DNA of 64,000 bases from JBFGFX01 sp965232455 (GTDB lineage Bacteria; Pseudomonadota; Gammaproteobacteria; Steroidobacterales; Woeseiaceae). The position numbers were made by a program, and so were the translations under genes. The DNA lies in assembly GCA_965232455.1 (NCBI GenBank), contig OZ246981.1, positions 1,178,001 to 1,242,000 on the forward strand, given 5' to 3'. Position 1 is the first letter of the stretch, and every line of letters starts with the position of its first letter. The notes under the pieces are model-generated. The model was given only the letters and a program-made list of their open reading frames with translations, did no database searches and had not been told where the DNA came from. Below, in pieces: positions 34,764 to 45,500 of the stretch.

Positions 34764-35512
34764 CAGAGCAATCCTTTATCGGTCAAGGCGGACACCAATC
34801 CGGCAACGTCTTCAACCATGATGCCTTTCTGACGCTCTGCAGGTGGGGCATAGGCTACGGCTTCGTGAGCCGGGGCCGCCGCGACGCCGAGTTCGCCGAG
34901 CGGTAATACGTCAAGGGGCTTCTTTTTGGCCTTCATGATGTCGGGCAGCTTGACGTAGCGGGGTTCGTTGAGACGGAGGTCGGTGGTGACCACGGCCGGC
35001 AGGTCGATTTCCACGGATTCGAGACCGACGTCAACCTCACGCGTTACCGTCGCTTTTGTCCCGTCCAACTCGAGTTTTGACGCAAACGTCGCCTGCGGTC
35101 GCCCCCAGAGGGCGGCCAGCATCTGTCCGGTCTGATTATTGTCGTCATCGATTGCCTGTTTACCGAGGAGCACCAGCTCTGGCTTCTCCCGGTTAACGAG
35201 TTCGAGGAAAACGCGGGCTGCCGTCAGCGGATCGACGCGATCCGGCGATTCGACCAGAATCGCGCGATCGGCGCCCATTGCAAGACCGGTGCGCAACTGC
35301 TGCTGGGCGTCCGCGGGACCAATTGAGACGACAATGACTTCGTTCGCTGCTCCGCGTTCTTTGACGCGAAGCGCCTCTTCGAGGGCAATTTCGTCGAAGG
35401 GATTGATGCTCATCTTGACCCCCTCCGTCTCGACGCCGCTACCGTCCGAACGGACTCGGACGCGTACGTTGTAATCCACGACACGCTTCAGTCCTACGAG
35501 AATCTTGTCCAC
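34763..35512 (-). CDS. etfB: Electron transfer flavoprotein beta subunit
   Basis: The 249-residue partner of EtfA binds AMP. It begins MDKILVGLKRVVDYN and carries the ETF-beta signature in the VDVGLESVEIDLPAVVTTDLRLNEPRYVKLPDIMKAKKK stretch (about 175-213). The GTG start at 35512 has GGAGG seven bases upstream, while the frame remains open to 35611 without homology. It is divergent from the sulfurtransferase gene, sharing a 133-base upstream region. Confidence 0.95.
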   Translation of the reverse strand: MDKILVGLKRVVDYNVRVRVRSDGSGVETEGVKMSINPFDEIALEEALRVKERGAANEVIVVSIGPADAQQQLRTGLAMGADRAILVESPDRVDPLTAARVFLELVNREKPELVLLGKQAIDDDNNQTGQMLAALWGRPQATFASKLELDGTKATVTREVDVGLESVEIDLPAVVTTDLRLNEPRYVKLPDIMKAKKKPLDVLPLGELGVAAAPAHEAVAYAPPAERQKGIMVEDVAGLVSALTDKGLL

Positions 35513-35645
35513 TGAGTGGCCTCCTGACTCACTTTGCTGCGCTGCAAAAAACGCGTATTGTCCACGAGTGCCCGCTGCGGTACAAGTCGATTGCGGTGCC
35601 CGACCGACCATTCAACACATTGCCGGCGGAGGATTACCCGGAGCC

Positions 35646-36524
35646 ATGGAACACTACGAGACACTTATTTCCGTCGACAGCCTGGCTGAGCGAATCGAGG
35701 ATCCGCGCTGCCGTATCGTCGATTGCCGATTTGCGCTTCTGGACCCCGAACAGGGTCGAAGAGACTATGACGCGGGCCATCTTCCGGGTGCGGTGTATGC
35801 CAACCTGGACCGGGATCTGGCGGCGCCGGTCAGTGACAAGACGGGGCGGCATCCATTGCCCGACGCCGATGATTTCGTTGCCACGCTGAGGCGTTGGGGC
35901 ATCTCGAACGACTCACAGGTTGTGGCCTACGACGACGCGAGCGGCGGACTAGCGGCTCGCCTGTGGTGGATGCTCCGCTGGTTGGGGCATCGCAACGTCG
36001 CCTTGCTCGACGGCGATTTCGCAGCGTGGCAGGCAGCCGGTTTACCGCTCAGTGACCGTGAGCCGCGCCCGTTGCCGGGCGACTTCAGCGGCGACGCGAA
36101 TGACGACATGAGCCTGGATACCGGGCAGCTGATGACGGAATTGGCTGCCGAGAACGGTTTCGTATTGGTCGACGCGCGTGACGCGGCACGTTTTCGCGGC
36201 GAGATCGAGCCGATTGATCCGGTTGCGGGTCATGTGCCCGGAGCGGTCAATTTTCCGTTCAGCGCGAACCTGGGAGATGAAGGGCGCTGGCTGGGCGCTG
36301 ACGAGCTTCGGGCACTCTGGCGAGAGGTCCTGCCGGGAGAATTCGACCAGCCGTGGGCCGTGATGTGCGGCTCCGGCGTGACGGCGTGCCACTTGGCCGT
36401 GTCGGCGGAGCTTGCGGGACTGACGCCGCCGCGTCTTTACGTCGGTTCCTGGAGCGAGTGGACCCGAGATCCCGGGCGACCCGTTGCGGTCGGTTCTGCG
36501 GTCGCCGATCCGTCAGACGAGTAG
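35646..36524 (+). CDS. Thiosulfate/3-mercaptopyruvate sulfurtransferase (double rhodanese)
   Basis: This 292-residue protein has two rhodanese domains: an inactive N-terminal one (about 5-130) and a catalytic C-terminal one (about 160-285) with active-site loop CGSGVTA (cysteine near residue 241). It transfers sulfane sulfur from thiosulfate or 3-mercaptopyruvate to cyanide or thiols. CGSGVT is nearer to the mercaptopyruvate-type loop. The ATG at 35646 matches homologues, and the upstream open frame is shadowed by the etfB region. Confidence 0.92.
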   Translation: MEHYETLISVDSLAERIEDPRCRIVDCRFALLDPEQGRRDYDAGHLPGAVYANLDRDLAAPVSDKTGRHPLPDADDFVATLRRWGISNDSQVVAYDDASGGLAARLWWMLRWLGHRNVALLDGDFAAWQAAGLPLSDREPRPLPGDFSGDANDDMSLDTGQLMTELAAENGFVLVDARDAARFRGEIEPIDPVAGHVPGAVNFPFSANLGDEGRWLGADELRALWREVLPGEFDQPWAVMCGSGVTACHLAVSAELAGLTPPRLYVGSWSEWTRDPGRPVAVGSAVADPSDE

Positions 36525-36680
36525 GCCCAACGGTCGGCCGTCGCTCGCGTGTGCGCCCGGACGGAGGGGAGCGGGGGCGGCGTCTGCGGATTCGAGCTGA
36601 ACTTAATGCCAAAACGGCCTGTCGAATCGGATAGACTGTAGGCAATGATCGAACCGCCTCAGACGATGTTGTTCGCGACT

Positions 36681-37166
36681 ATGGCAAAAGTTAAAAACCT
36701 TTTAATTCAGTCACTAATCGTGCTTTTTTTAAGTGCTTGCTCATCAATGGAAACCGCTGATGAGGCGCCGGAGGAGCTCGGCCGCGACATGAATTACAGC
36801 GGCAGCGATTGCATCCTGATCCGGTCTGTCCGAGACTATAGCCCTCTGGACGACCGGCACCTGCTGATCCACGGGCCCGCCAAACGGACGTATTTTGTCA
36901 CCCTGTTTCGGCCCACGTTCGAGATGCGAGGCGCCTACAGATTGAGCTTCGATTCGCGAGACGGTCAGCTTTGCCCATATGGAGGCGACTCCATCGTTTT
37001 TGGCGGGTTCTCTAACGAACGGGTAAGGATCCAGTCGATCAGCCGCATCACGGCTGACCAGGAAGAACAGTTGCTGATTCGGTATGGGAAAAAAGAACCT
37101 GCCGAAACAGAGATCCCGGCAAGGCCTGCCGACGTAAAAGGCGCCGAGGTCGAAGAGCTAGGTTGA
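36681..37166 (+). CDS. Lipoprotein of DUF6491 type, function unknown
   Basis: From the ATG at 36681 the protein has 161 residues and starts with a lipoprotein signal peptide: MAKVKNLLIQSLIVLFLSAC, lipobox LSAC with Cys20. In-frame ATGs at 36645 and 36666 would place extra residues before the basic n-region. The mature part, with DCILIRSVRDYSPLDDRHLLI and YGGDSIVFGG, recalls the DUF6491 family. No function is known. The signal-peptide region is markedly AT-rich compared with its surroundings. A strong terminator follows at 37233. Confidence 0.75.
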   Translation: MAKVKNLLIQSLIVLFLSACSSMETADEAPEELGRDMNYSGSDCILIRSVRDYSPLDDRHLLIHGPAKRTYFVTLFRPTFEMRGAYRLSFDSRDGQLCPYGGDSIVFGGFSNERVRIQSISRITADQEEQLLIRYGKKEPAETEIPARPADVKGAEVEELG

Positions 37167-37232
37167 GTCGAACCCGGTTTCCGCAAGGAAGCACGGCTCA
37201 ACCACGCAATCCGCAATCTCCGTGCGGACCCG

Positions 37233-37267
37233 CCCGGTTGGTCGCAAGACCAACCGGGTTTTCTTTT
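37233..37267 (+). terminator. Intrinsic terminator after the lipoprotein gene
   Basis: CCCGGTTGGTC (37233-37243), GCAA loop, GACCAACCGGG (37248-37258), then TTTTCTTTT. A perfect 11-bp stem with a GNRA-type loop. Confidence 0.95.
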
Positions 37268-37444
37268 GATGGCCGGACAGTTTCCGTCGCGGTGAGACGG
37301 GATAGTGCGGGATGGGCCGACCGGGGGACGCCGCCGCCCAGCGTGTACACTGCGCGTTTGCGGTTGTTTTCCCGGTCCCGGACGAATCGGGAAAACCCTG
37401 AACGGCCGAAAGGGCATGACCATAACGACACCGACGGATCGAGC

Positions 37445-38665
37445 ATGAGCGGCGCGCTGGACGGTATCCGCGTCATCGACATGAGTCGCGTGCTGGCCGG
37501 ACCGTGGGCCGGCCAGCTGCTGGCCGATTACGGCGCTGACGTCATCAAGATCGAAAGGCCCGGGGTCGGTGACGACACCCGCCACTGGGGACCGCCGTGG
37601 CTGCGGGACGAAGGTGGTGCGGAAACCAGCGACGCCGCGTATTTCATGGCGAGCAATCGCAACAAACGCTCGGTTACCTGCAATCTGGCGCAGGAAGACG
37701 GTGCGCAGATCGTTCGCGATCTGGTCGCCGGCAGCGACGTGTTGCTGGAAAACTATCGAGTCGGCACGCTCTCCCGGTTTGGGCTCGGTGCGGATCAACT
37801 TCGGGCGTTGAATCCGGCGCTGATTTACTGCTCGCTGTCGGCGTACGGGCAGGAGGCTTCGCGCGCCGCCGAGCCGGGATACGATGCAATGATTCAAGCG
37901 TCGGCCGGGCTGATGAGCGTCACCGGCGAGCCGCAAACCGCCGGCGGCCGGGCGCAAAAAGTGGGGGTGGCCATCGCGGATATCATGGCCGGAATGTACG
38001 CGGCCACGGCGATTCTTGCCGCATTGACCCGGCGAGGCGACAGCGGCGAGGGACAGCAGATCGACGTGCCGCTGTTCGACAGCCAGGTTGCCTGGCTCGC
38101 CAATCAGGGCATGAACTATCTGTTGGGGGGAGTTGTGCCCGAGCGTCACGGTACCGCGCACCCGAACATCGTACCGTATCAGTCGTTTGCGACGGCGGAC
38201 GGCGAGTTCATGCTCGCGGTGGGCAACGACGCTCAGTTCGAGGCCTGCGTCGAGTGTCTGGGCGTCGGTGAGCTCGCGACCGACGAGCGCTTCGCCAGTA
38301 ACTCGGCGCGCGTGCAACATCGAGACGTACTGGTTGCGTTGCTGGCCGAGCGCCTGATGACCCGAAGCACCGCCGATTGGCTGCGGGAATTCGGAAAATG
38401 CGGGGTGCCGGCCGGCCCAATCAACGATCTGGCGGCCGTGTTCAGCGACCCGCACGTTGCGGAACAACAGCTCATACGACATCTCGATCATCCGCTCGCC
38501 GGCCCGGTGCCGACAATCGCGAACCCCGTTCGCTTCAGCAAAACGCCCGTCGGCTATCGATCTGCGCCGCCGACGCTCGGTCAGCATACCGAGGACGTGC
38601 TGAAAGACGTTTTGGGCTACCCGAGCGAAAAAATTGCCGCACTGGCGCGTGCAGGTGCTATATGA
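37445..38665 (+). CDS. CoA-transferase family III (CaiB/BaiF) protein
   Basis: This 406-residue class III CoA-transferase moves CoA between organic acids. Family motifs are the N-terminal LDGIRVIDMSRVLAGPWAGQLLADYGADVIKIE, RNKRSVTCNL, the region GEGQQIDVPLFDSQVAWLAN around the usual catalytic aspartate, and the C-terminal GVPAGPINDL. The donor and acceptor acids cannot be predicted. The open frame extends back to 37163, but the start at 37445 fits homology and leaves the terminator at 37233 outside the gene. It is followed by the aminotransferase after 40 bases. Confidence 0.92.
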   Translation: MSGALDGIRVIDMSRVLAGPWAGQLLADYGADVIKIERPGVGDDTRHWGPPWLRDEGGAETSDAAYFMASNRNKRSVTCNLAQEDGAQIVRDLVAGSDVLLENYRVGTLSRFGLGADQLRALNPALIYCSLSAYGQEASRAAEPGYDAMIQASAGLMSVTGEPQTAGGRAQKVGVAIADIMAGMYAATAILAALTRRGDSGEGQQIDVPLFDSQVAWLANQGMNYLLGGVVPERHGTAHPNIVPYQSFATADGEFMLAVGNDAQFEACVECLGVGELATDERFASNSARVQHRDVLVALLAERLMTRSTADWLREFGKCGVPAGPINDLAAVFSDPHVAEQQLIRHLDHPLAGPVPTIANPVRFSKTPVGYRSAPPTLGQHTEDVLKDVLGYPSEKIAALARAGAI

Positions 38666-38685
38666 TGGCCGCGGATTTTCACAGT

Positions 38686-38698
38686 GTTAACAAGCCCT
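38686..38698 (-). repeat. Variant copy of the short intergenic motif (AGGGCTTGTTAAC)
   Basis: On the minus strand one mismatch from AGGGCCTGTTAAC. It lies in the 40-base gap between the CoA-transferase and aminotransferase genes, eight bases before the latter's start. Confidence 0.35.
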
Positions 38699-38705
38699 GG
38701 TATCT

Positions 38706-39923
38706 ATGGACAACGCGTCGCTGCCGGTCAGCTCGGTGCTGGCCGGCGTCAAATACGAAATTCGCGGGCAGTTGGCTCATCGTGCTCACGAGCTGGAAAA
38801 ACGCGGCTACGAAATCGTCTCTCTGAATATCGGCAACCCGGGTCTGTTCGGCTTCCGCACGCCCGAGACCATGCGGCTTGCAATGATCGAGAACCTCGGG
38901 CAAGCGGAACCCTACAGCCATCAGAAGGGGATATTCCCGGCTCGCGAGGCCGTGGTGATGCAGCAGCAAAACCGGGGTGTGCTGGACGTGAGCGCCGAGG
39001 AGGTGTTCATCGGGAACGGCGTCAGCGAACTGATCGATCTGTCGCTGCGCGCGCTGCTGAATACCGGCGATGAAGTGCTGATACCGAGTCCCGATTATCC
39101 GCTATGGTCAGCGGCCACCGCCCTGAACGGCGGCATCGTGAAACACTATCCCTGCCTGCCGGAATCCGGCTTCGAGCCCGACGTCGCCGCGATCGAACGC
39201 ATGGTCAACCGCAACACCCGCGCGATCGTCATCATCAATCCCAACAATCCCAGCGGCGCCGTTTACGATCGCGCGACGCTGCGGGCATTGGTCGAAATCG
39301 CCGAGCGTCACGGCCTGGTCATCCTGGCGGACGAGATTTACGACCAGATGGTTTTCGACGATGCGGAGTTCGTGCCGATTGCGCCGTTGGCCGGCAACGC
39401 CGTGTGCCTGACGTTCTCCGGACTTTCCAAGGTGTACCGCGCCTGCGGCTATCGTGTCGGTTGGTGTGTCGTCAGCGGCGACCTGGAACGTGCGCAGGCG
39501 CTCGTTCACGGCATGGAGCTTCTCGCGGCGCTGCGGCTATGCAGTAACGTTCCCGGCCAATGGGCGGTGCAAACGGCGCTCGGTGGCTTCCAGAGCATCA
39601 AGGAACTCGTCCAGGAGGGCGGCCGACTGTATCAGTCGCGCCAGGCGGTCATCGATTGCATTGCGAGCAGCCGCTATCTTTCCCTGGTCGCTCCCCGCGG
39701 CGCGATGTACGCATTCATCAAACTCGACGATTCGATTGCCGGGCGCCTTGACGATCAGGCGTTTGCGCTCGAACTGCTCGAAAGCAAACACGTGTTGGTG
39801 GCCCCTGGCAGCAGCTTCAACACGCCGTACAGCGACCATTTCCGTATCACAACCCTGCCGGACCCGGACACGATCCGGGACATTTTCGAGAGGATCGAGG
39901 CGCTGCTGGACCAGCATGCCTGA
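38706..39923 (+). CDS. alaA: Pyridoxal-phosphate aminotransferase, AlaA type
   Basis: This 405-residue class I/II aminotransferase probably makes alanine from pyruvate and glutamate. Motifs are SLNIGNPGLFGF, EPYSHQKGIFPAREAV, IINPNNPSGAVYDR, LADEIYDQMVFDD and the PLP lysine in SGLSKVYRACGYRVGW (near residue 247). The QKGIFPAREAV and GLSKVYRACGYR blocks fit AlaA closely. Its stop overlaps the start of the next gene by eight bases, so it is probably co-transcribed with the nuclease-helicase pair. Confidence 0.88.
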   Translation: MDNASLPVSSVLAGVKYEIRGQLAHRAHELEKRGYEIVSLNIGNPGLFGFRTPETMRLAMIENLGQAEPYSHQKGIFPAREAVVMQQQNRGVLDVSAEEVFIGNGVSELIDLSLRALLNTGDEVLIPSPDYPLWSAATALNGGIVKHYPCLPESGFEPDVAAIERMVNRNTRAIVIINPNNPSGAVYDRATLRALVEIAERHGLVILADEIYDQMVFDDAEFVPIAPLAGNAVCLTFSGLSKVYRACGYRVGWCVVSGDLERAQALVHGMELLAALRLCSNVPGQWAVQTALGGFQSIKELVQEGGRLYQSRQAVIDCIASSRYLSLVAPRGAMYAFIKLDDSIAGRLDDQAFALELLESKHVLVAPGSSFNTPYSDHFRITTLPDPDTIRDIFERIEALLDQHA

Positions 39924-42543
39924 AACGCGCGGCCAACGCGGTGAGCGTTACGCCTGGCTGGGTGAAGCGCTGAGCGGCGACGGCGCCGTGCTCACGGCGA
40001 GCAGGCGCCTGGCAAGAGAGCTGCACGCCAGTTTCGCCGAGCAGCAGCGTGCGGCCGGTGTAAGCGCCTGGGCGACGCCGGCGATCGCCTTCTGGCGCGA
40101 TTGGGCCCGTGAGTTGCTGGTGCAAACGGCCGGAACGGGCTCGGCGCGGCCGATAAGCGCAAACGCAAGCTTCGTACTCTGGGAAGCCTGTCTTCGCCGT
40201 CATATCGACGGCGGCGTTTTCGGAGTAAACAGCCTGACGCGCCAGGCGGTCTCTGCGTGGCAGAGACTGATCGAATGGCGGATACCGATAGAACGGGTTG
40301 CGGCCGCCGCGGGCAGCCACGACGAGCGCGTTTTCGCGCGCAGCGCGCAGCACTACGAGCGTCAACTGACGGATCGTGGCTGGATCGACCCGAGCCAGGT
40401 TCCGGCGGTGGCGATCGAACGCCTGCGCGACGGCCTGGGCCGGGTGCCTGAACGGGTTTGTCTGGCCGGATTCGATCGCATGAGCCCGTTGAGTGCGGCG
40501 TTACTGGAGGTGCTGGAGCAGCGCGGCTGCAGTACCAGCGTATCGTCGGAAAACCCGCCCGCCGATGCGATCAGCACGCAATCGTTTGTCGATGTCGACG
40601 CGGAGCTGCGCGCGGCCGGGCGTTGGGCGCGGGAGACGTTGCGCACCGATCCGTCAGCCAGCATTGCCGTAGTTTCCACCGATCTCGAGTCCGAGGCGAC
40701 ACGATACGCAAGACTGATAAGGGAAGGTCTCGCACCCGGCTGGCAAATCGCAGGTGACGAACACCGAAACTCGGTGAACGTGTCCTTCGGGCGTCGTCTC
40801 GCCGATTTTCCGGCCGTGTCGGTGGCGCTTCTGTGCCTGCGTTGGGTCAGCCGGGGACTCACGTCGCGGGAGGTCAGCGTGTTACTCCGCTCGCCGTTTC
40901 TTGGTGGCGATACGCCGGGTGACAGGGCACGGCAGGAGCTTAGGCTCCGAGATCTGCCGGACCGCCGCTGGTCGGCCGCCGCACTGGCGGATGCGCTGGG
41001 CGGTGACGGCGAACCGACGACCGGCGAATGGATGCGGTGCGTCCGGCGCATTGCCGAGCTGCAGTTGCATGCGACGGCTCGCCAGGCGCCCTCCGCGTGG
41101 GCGGAGCGGATGGACACGCTGCTGGTATCGCTCGGCTGGCCCGGCGCGGACAGTTTGCAAAGTGACGAGTTTCAACTGATCAATCGCTGGCGCGAACTGC
41201 TCAACGAGCTGGCTGCAATGGACGTCGTATTACCGGAGACGTCAATTTCGGAAGCGATCGCGCGCCTGTCGCAGCTTGCCGGAGACGCGGTTTATCAGCC
41301 GGAACTCGGGCCGGGTCGAGTCGCCTTGCTGGGCGCGCTGGAAGCGGCTGGAATGGAATTCGACTATCTCTGGGTCGTCGGGATGGACGCCGGTCGCTGG
41401 CCGGCAGCGAGTCATCCCTTGTCGCTGGTCTCGCGTCGCCTGCAGCTCGAGCGCGGCATGCCGGACGCGGCGCCGGCCGATACGCTCGACTATTCGCGCC
41501 GCGTCGCGGCGCGTCTTGCAGGCTCGGCCAATCGCGTTTGCTTCAGCTGGGCGCGGACCCAGGGTGATTCCACCCAGATGCCGAGCCCGCTCCTCGAAAC
41601 GCTGCAAAAGACCGTCGACGCCGGTTCCGTCGATCCGGGATGGCACGCAGGCGGAATGCTCGGCCAGGCGGGGGTTTGCCTGGTTGCGGAAGATCCTCTC
41701 CCGAACGTCCGGGGCGTGGAGCGGCTGGCTGGCGGCGCCGGCCTGATCGACCTGCACCGGCACGAGCCGTTTTCGGCGTTTGCCCACGGGCGCCTCGGCG
41801 TGCGCGAACTGGAGCGATTCCAGGCGGGTCTCTCGGCGAGCCTGCGCGGCAACATTCTGCACGAGGCGTTGTTTGAGCTTCTTCGCGACACGCCGTCCCA
41901 ACAGACGATGGCGGAATGGTCCGGAAACGACAGGCGGCGACGGATCGACCGCTCGATAGGCCGGGCGCTGCGTCGTCCTCAGCGGCACGCCGATTCGGTA
42001 CTGCACCGGTTGTTCGCCCTGGAACGCCTTCGTCTGCGTGTTGTCATGGACGATTTTCTGCACGCGGAGATCGGCCGGGAGCCGTTTCAGATTGACCGCG
42101 TCGAGGAGAAAATTCGGTTTGAGCACGCCGGCGTGGAGCTGTCCCTTCGCGCGGACAGAATCGACCGTTTGGCGGATGGCTCTCTACTGATCATCGACTA
42201 TAAGACCGGTACGCCGAAGAAACTGCTCGGTAAAGACGGTGAACCCGTCGATACGCAGGTCGTCGTTTATGCCGCCGCCCGCCGCGAAGCGGTTGGTGGG
42301 CTCGCCCTGGTCAACGTCAGCCGTCGGTCCATCGAATACAAAGCCGTTGGCGGCAGCGTCCACTGGGGAAACGTTTCGGCGGACGAGTGGCCGGCAATGC
42401 TGCGGGGCTGGAAAAAGCAGGTGCTCGACGCGATCGAGGCAATCGCAGGCGGCGACGTGCGCATTCGATTGCATCCGGGCGCCGCACGGCGCCGGCAGCT
42501 CGACGTGCTCAGCCGAATAGAGGAGGAACGGCGTGTTCGATGA
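39916..42543 (+). CDS. AddB-like PD-(D/E)XK nuclease / probable DNA repair protein
   Basis: This 875-residue protein is organised like AddB: an inactive superfamily-1 helicase-like region (about 1-650) and a C-terminal PD-(D/E)XK nuclease domain with RADRIDRLADGSLLIIDYKTG (near residue 745-765). It should act with the following helicase-nuclease to process double-strand breaks for homologous recombination. The ATG at 39916 overlaps the aminotransferase stop. I see no obvious four-cysteine Fe-S clamp of the kind in classical AddB. It overlaps the next gene by 11 bases. Confidence 0.85.
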   Translation: MPETRGQRGERYAWLGEALSGDGAVLTASRRLARELHASFAEQQRAAGVSAWATPAIAFWRDWARELLVQTAGTGSARPISANASFVLWEACLRRHIDGGVFGVNSLTRQAVSAWQRLIEWRIPIERVAAAAGSHDERVFARSAQHYERQLTDRGWIDPSQVPAVAIERLRDGLGRVPERVCLAGFDRMSPLSAALLEVLEQRGCSTSVSSENPPADAISTQSFVDVDAELRAAGRWARETLRTDPSASIAVVSTDLESEATRYARLIREGLAPGWQIAGDEHRNSVNVSFGRRLADFPAVSVALLCLRWVSRGLTSREVSVLLRSPFLGGDTPGDRARQELRLRDLPDRRWSAAALADALGGDGEPTTGEWMRCVRRIAELQLHATARQAPSAWAERMDTLLVSLGWPGADSLQSDEFQLINRWRELLNELAAMDVVLPETSISEAIARLSQLAGDAVYQPELGPGRVALLGALEAAGMEFDYLWVVGMDAGRWPAASHPLSLVSRRLQLERGMPDAAPADTLDYSRRVAARLAGSANRVCFSWARTQGDSTQMPSPLLETLQKTVDAGSVDPGWHAGGMLGQAGVCLVAEDPLPNVRGVERLAGGAGLIDLHRHEPFSAFAHGRLGVRELERFQAGLSASLRGNILHEALFELLRDTPSQQTMAEWSGNDRRRRIDRSIGRALRRPQRHADSVLHRLFALERLRLRVVMDDFLHAEIGREPFQIDRVEEKIRFEHAGVELSLRADRIDRLADGSLLIIDYKTGTPKKLLGKDGEPVDTQVVVYAAARREAVGGLALVNVSRRSIEYKAVGGSVHWGNVSADEWPAMLRGWKKQVLDAIEAIAGGDVRIRLHPGAARRRQLDVLSRIEEERRVR

Positions 42544-45500
42544 CGCCGCGCTCATCGAGTCCGATCGCCGGGCCAGGAGAGAGGCGCTCGACGTGACGCG
42601 ATCGTTTATCGTGCAGGCGCCCGCAGGGTCGGGTAAGACCGGGCTCCTCATTCAGCGCTATCTCTCGCTACTCGCAAAGGTCGAGAACCCCGAGGAGATT
42701 CTTGCGATAACGTTTACGCGGAAGGCCGCCGCGGAGATGCAAGAGCGGGTCGTTGACGCGCTGAGGCGCGCGCGCGCCGGTGATTCCAGTGAGTTGGACC
42801 ATGAAAGAATAACGCTGGCGGCGGCTGCGGATGTGCTAAGGAAGGACCGCGAAAACGATTGGAGGCTGATCGAGTCGCCAAGGCGCATGCGTATCCAAAC
42901 GCTGGACGCTTTTTGCGCCGGCACGGCACGGGCGCTGCCGCTGACCGCGGGTCTCGGCGGATCACCAAACACCGTCGAAGGCGCCGACGCGGACGGGCTT
43001 TATCGTCAGGCCGCGTTGGCCACTCTGGATTGGTTAGTGGGAGAAGAGTCGGTCGGCGACGCGGTTGAGGAAGTGCTCACCCATCTCGACAACAACACCG
43101 GCGCCTACGTTGCTTACCTGTCCCGCATGCTTCTGATGCGCGATCAGTGGTTGGAGATAACCGGAAGCGGCGACGTGCGGGAGTCGTCGTCGGTGCGCGC
43201 GCGCCTGGAAAGCAATATCGCCGACGTCGTTCGCCACCATCTGCGGAACGTCCGACGCCGTTTGCTTGACGCCGGCGTCGAGGGTATCGCAGAGCTTGCG
43301 AGCTACGCGGCCGGCAACCTGGTTGCCGCCGACAAAATGGATCAGCCGGCCGCGGCTCTGGTCAACCGCTCGACAATAGCGGACGCCAGCCCGGAAGAGC
43401 TTGCCGCCTGGCGCGGGATGGCCGAATTGCTGCTGACGCAAAAAGGCGAATGGCGCAAGAGCATCAATCGCAACCAGGGGTTTCCGCCGGGTGACCAGGG
43501 GGAGAAGCAGGAGTGGCTGACGATTATCGGCCGACTGTCCGCCGATACCGAGCTTGCCGCGCTACTGCAGATCGCCAGGGCGCTCCCGGACCCTCACTAC
43601 GACGATCAGCAGTGGCAGGTGCTTCTCGCCCTGTTCAAGTTGCTGCCGCTGGCCGTCTCCGAACTGAAACGGCTGTTTGCCGAGCAGGGTGTCTGCGATC
43701 ACCCGGAGGTTGCACTGGCGGCTGCCGCGGCCCTCGGCACGGGCGAGTCGCCCGGAGAAGTTGCACTGCTTCTCGACTATCGTATTCGGCATTTGCTCGT
43801 CGACGAGATGCAGGACACGTCGATCGGCCAGTATCGGCTTCTCGAGACGCTGATCGCCGGCTGGCAGCCAGATGACGGCCGTACTTTTTTCTGCGTAGGC
43901 GATCCGATGCAATCGATATACCGTTTTCGCAACGCGGAAGTCGGCCAGTTTGTGCAGGCGCGTAAGACCGGCATTGGACAGCTCGCTCTGGAGCCCTTGA
44001 CCCTGCGGCGCAATTTTCGCTCCGGTGAGCACCTGGTGCATTGGTTCAACACCGTTTTTGGCCAGCTGTTTCCAAGCAATGACGACATGGCGTCCGGCGC
44101 CGTGTCCTACGCGGAGTCCGCGCCGGTCGACGCGTTGCTCGGTTCCGGCGAACATCACGTTTACCCGTTGTTCGATGCGGAGGTTGGCGACGAGGCAAAA
44201 GAGACGGCAAAGATTGTCCAGCGGTGTCTGAAACGTCCGGACGACGAGGACGTTGCCGTACTCGTGCGCAGCAGGACGCAGCTGCCGGTGTTGCTGGCCG
44301 AATTGCGTCGGAAACGGATTGACTATCGCGCCATCGAGATCGACCGGCTCACCGATTTACCGGAGATCATCGACGTGCAGGCGTTGACGCGCGCGTATTG
44401 TCATCCGGCTGATCGTGCGGCGTGGCTGGCGCTCTTGAGAGGCCCGTTTGCGGGACTGAGCTGGTCGGATCTGCATCGGTTGGTGCTCGGTGCCCCGAGT
44501 GACGTGGTCTGGGATTTGCTACGAGATCCGAAGACGATCGGCCGATTGTCTCCGTTCGCCCAGCAGGCGATTTCGGGTTTTGTCGCCAAGATGAGCGGCT
44601 GCCTCGCCAGTCACTGTACCCTGAGCCTGCGCCAACGTATCGAGTCGGCCTGGTACCGCTTTGGCGGCCCGGGGCTTCTGCACGACGAGGAGCAATTGGC
44701 CAACGTTTACCGGTACTTTGACGTTCTCGATCGCATAGAGGTCGCCGGCACGCTGTCCGACCCCGCTGAATTGCAGCAGCTCCTCGACGACGAACGCGTG
44801 TCGAGCCGTGGCGGCAATGACTGCCGTGTCCAGGTCATGACGATGCACAAAGCGAAAGGGCTGCAGTTCGACCATGTCGTGCTTCCGTCGCTCGGTCGAT
44901 ATACGACGGCCGGAAGCAAGGCTGTCCTGAGCTGGTTGAACGTGCCGGCGGACAAAGGGGGCAGCGACATGGTGATCAGCCCCGTCGGGCCGAGCTTCGA
45001 GCTAGACCGGGATCCATTGCACCAGTACATCGAAAACGCCCAGCGGCTCAGCGATAAGCTGGAACAGGACCGGTTGCTCTATGTCGCCTGCACGCGAGCG
45101 AAAAAGTCACTGCACCTTGTCGGCAACGTGATGACGACCAGCGACGGCGATGGGCTGCGAGCGCCGCACTCCGGCAGCTTGCTCAACCGGCTTTGGCCAG
45201 CTCTCCAGCCGACTATCGGTTCAGCGTTCGATGCGGATCGCCATGCCGCCGGCGGAGAATCCGGGAGTGAAGGTGATTCCTACGTGATGCCGAGATTACG
45301 GCGCGCCGACTCCGCCTGGCGGATGCCGCCGGCGCCGGCTCTTCCCGAATCCGGACGCGACGCGACGCCGATCGTGCAGTCCGTCGAGCATCGCGTTGAG
45401 TATTATTGGGTCGGAGCGACCGCACGCCATGCGGGGACCGTCGTGCACAAGTGGCTGCAGCGTTTCGTTGAAACCGGGACATGGCCGGCGCGGGACCAGC

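Noticed and set aside
36965..38587. 540-codon minus-strand frame opposite the CoA-transferase
   Set aside because: Antisense shadow; it also crosses the strong terminator at 37233-37267.
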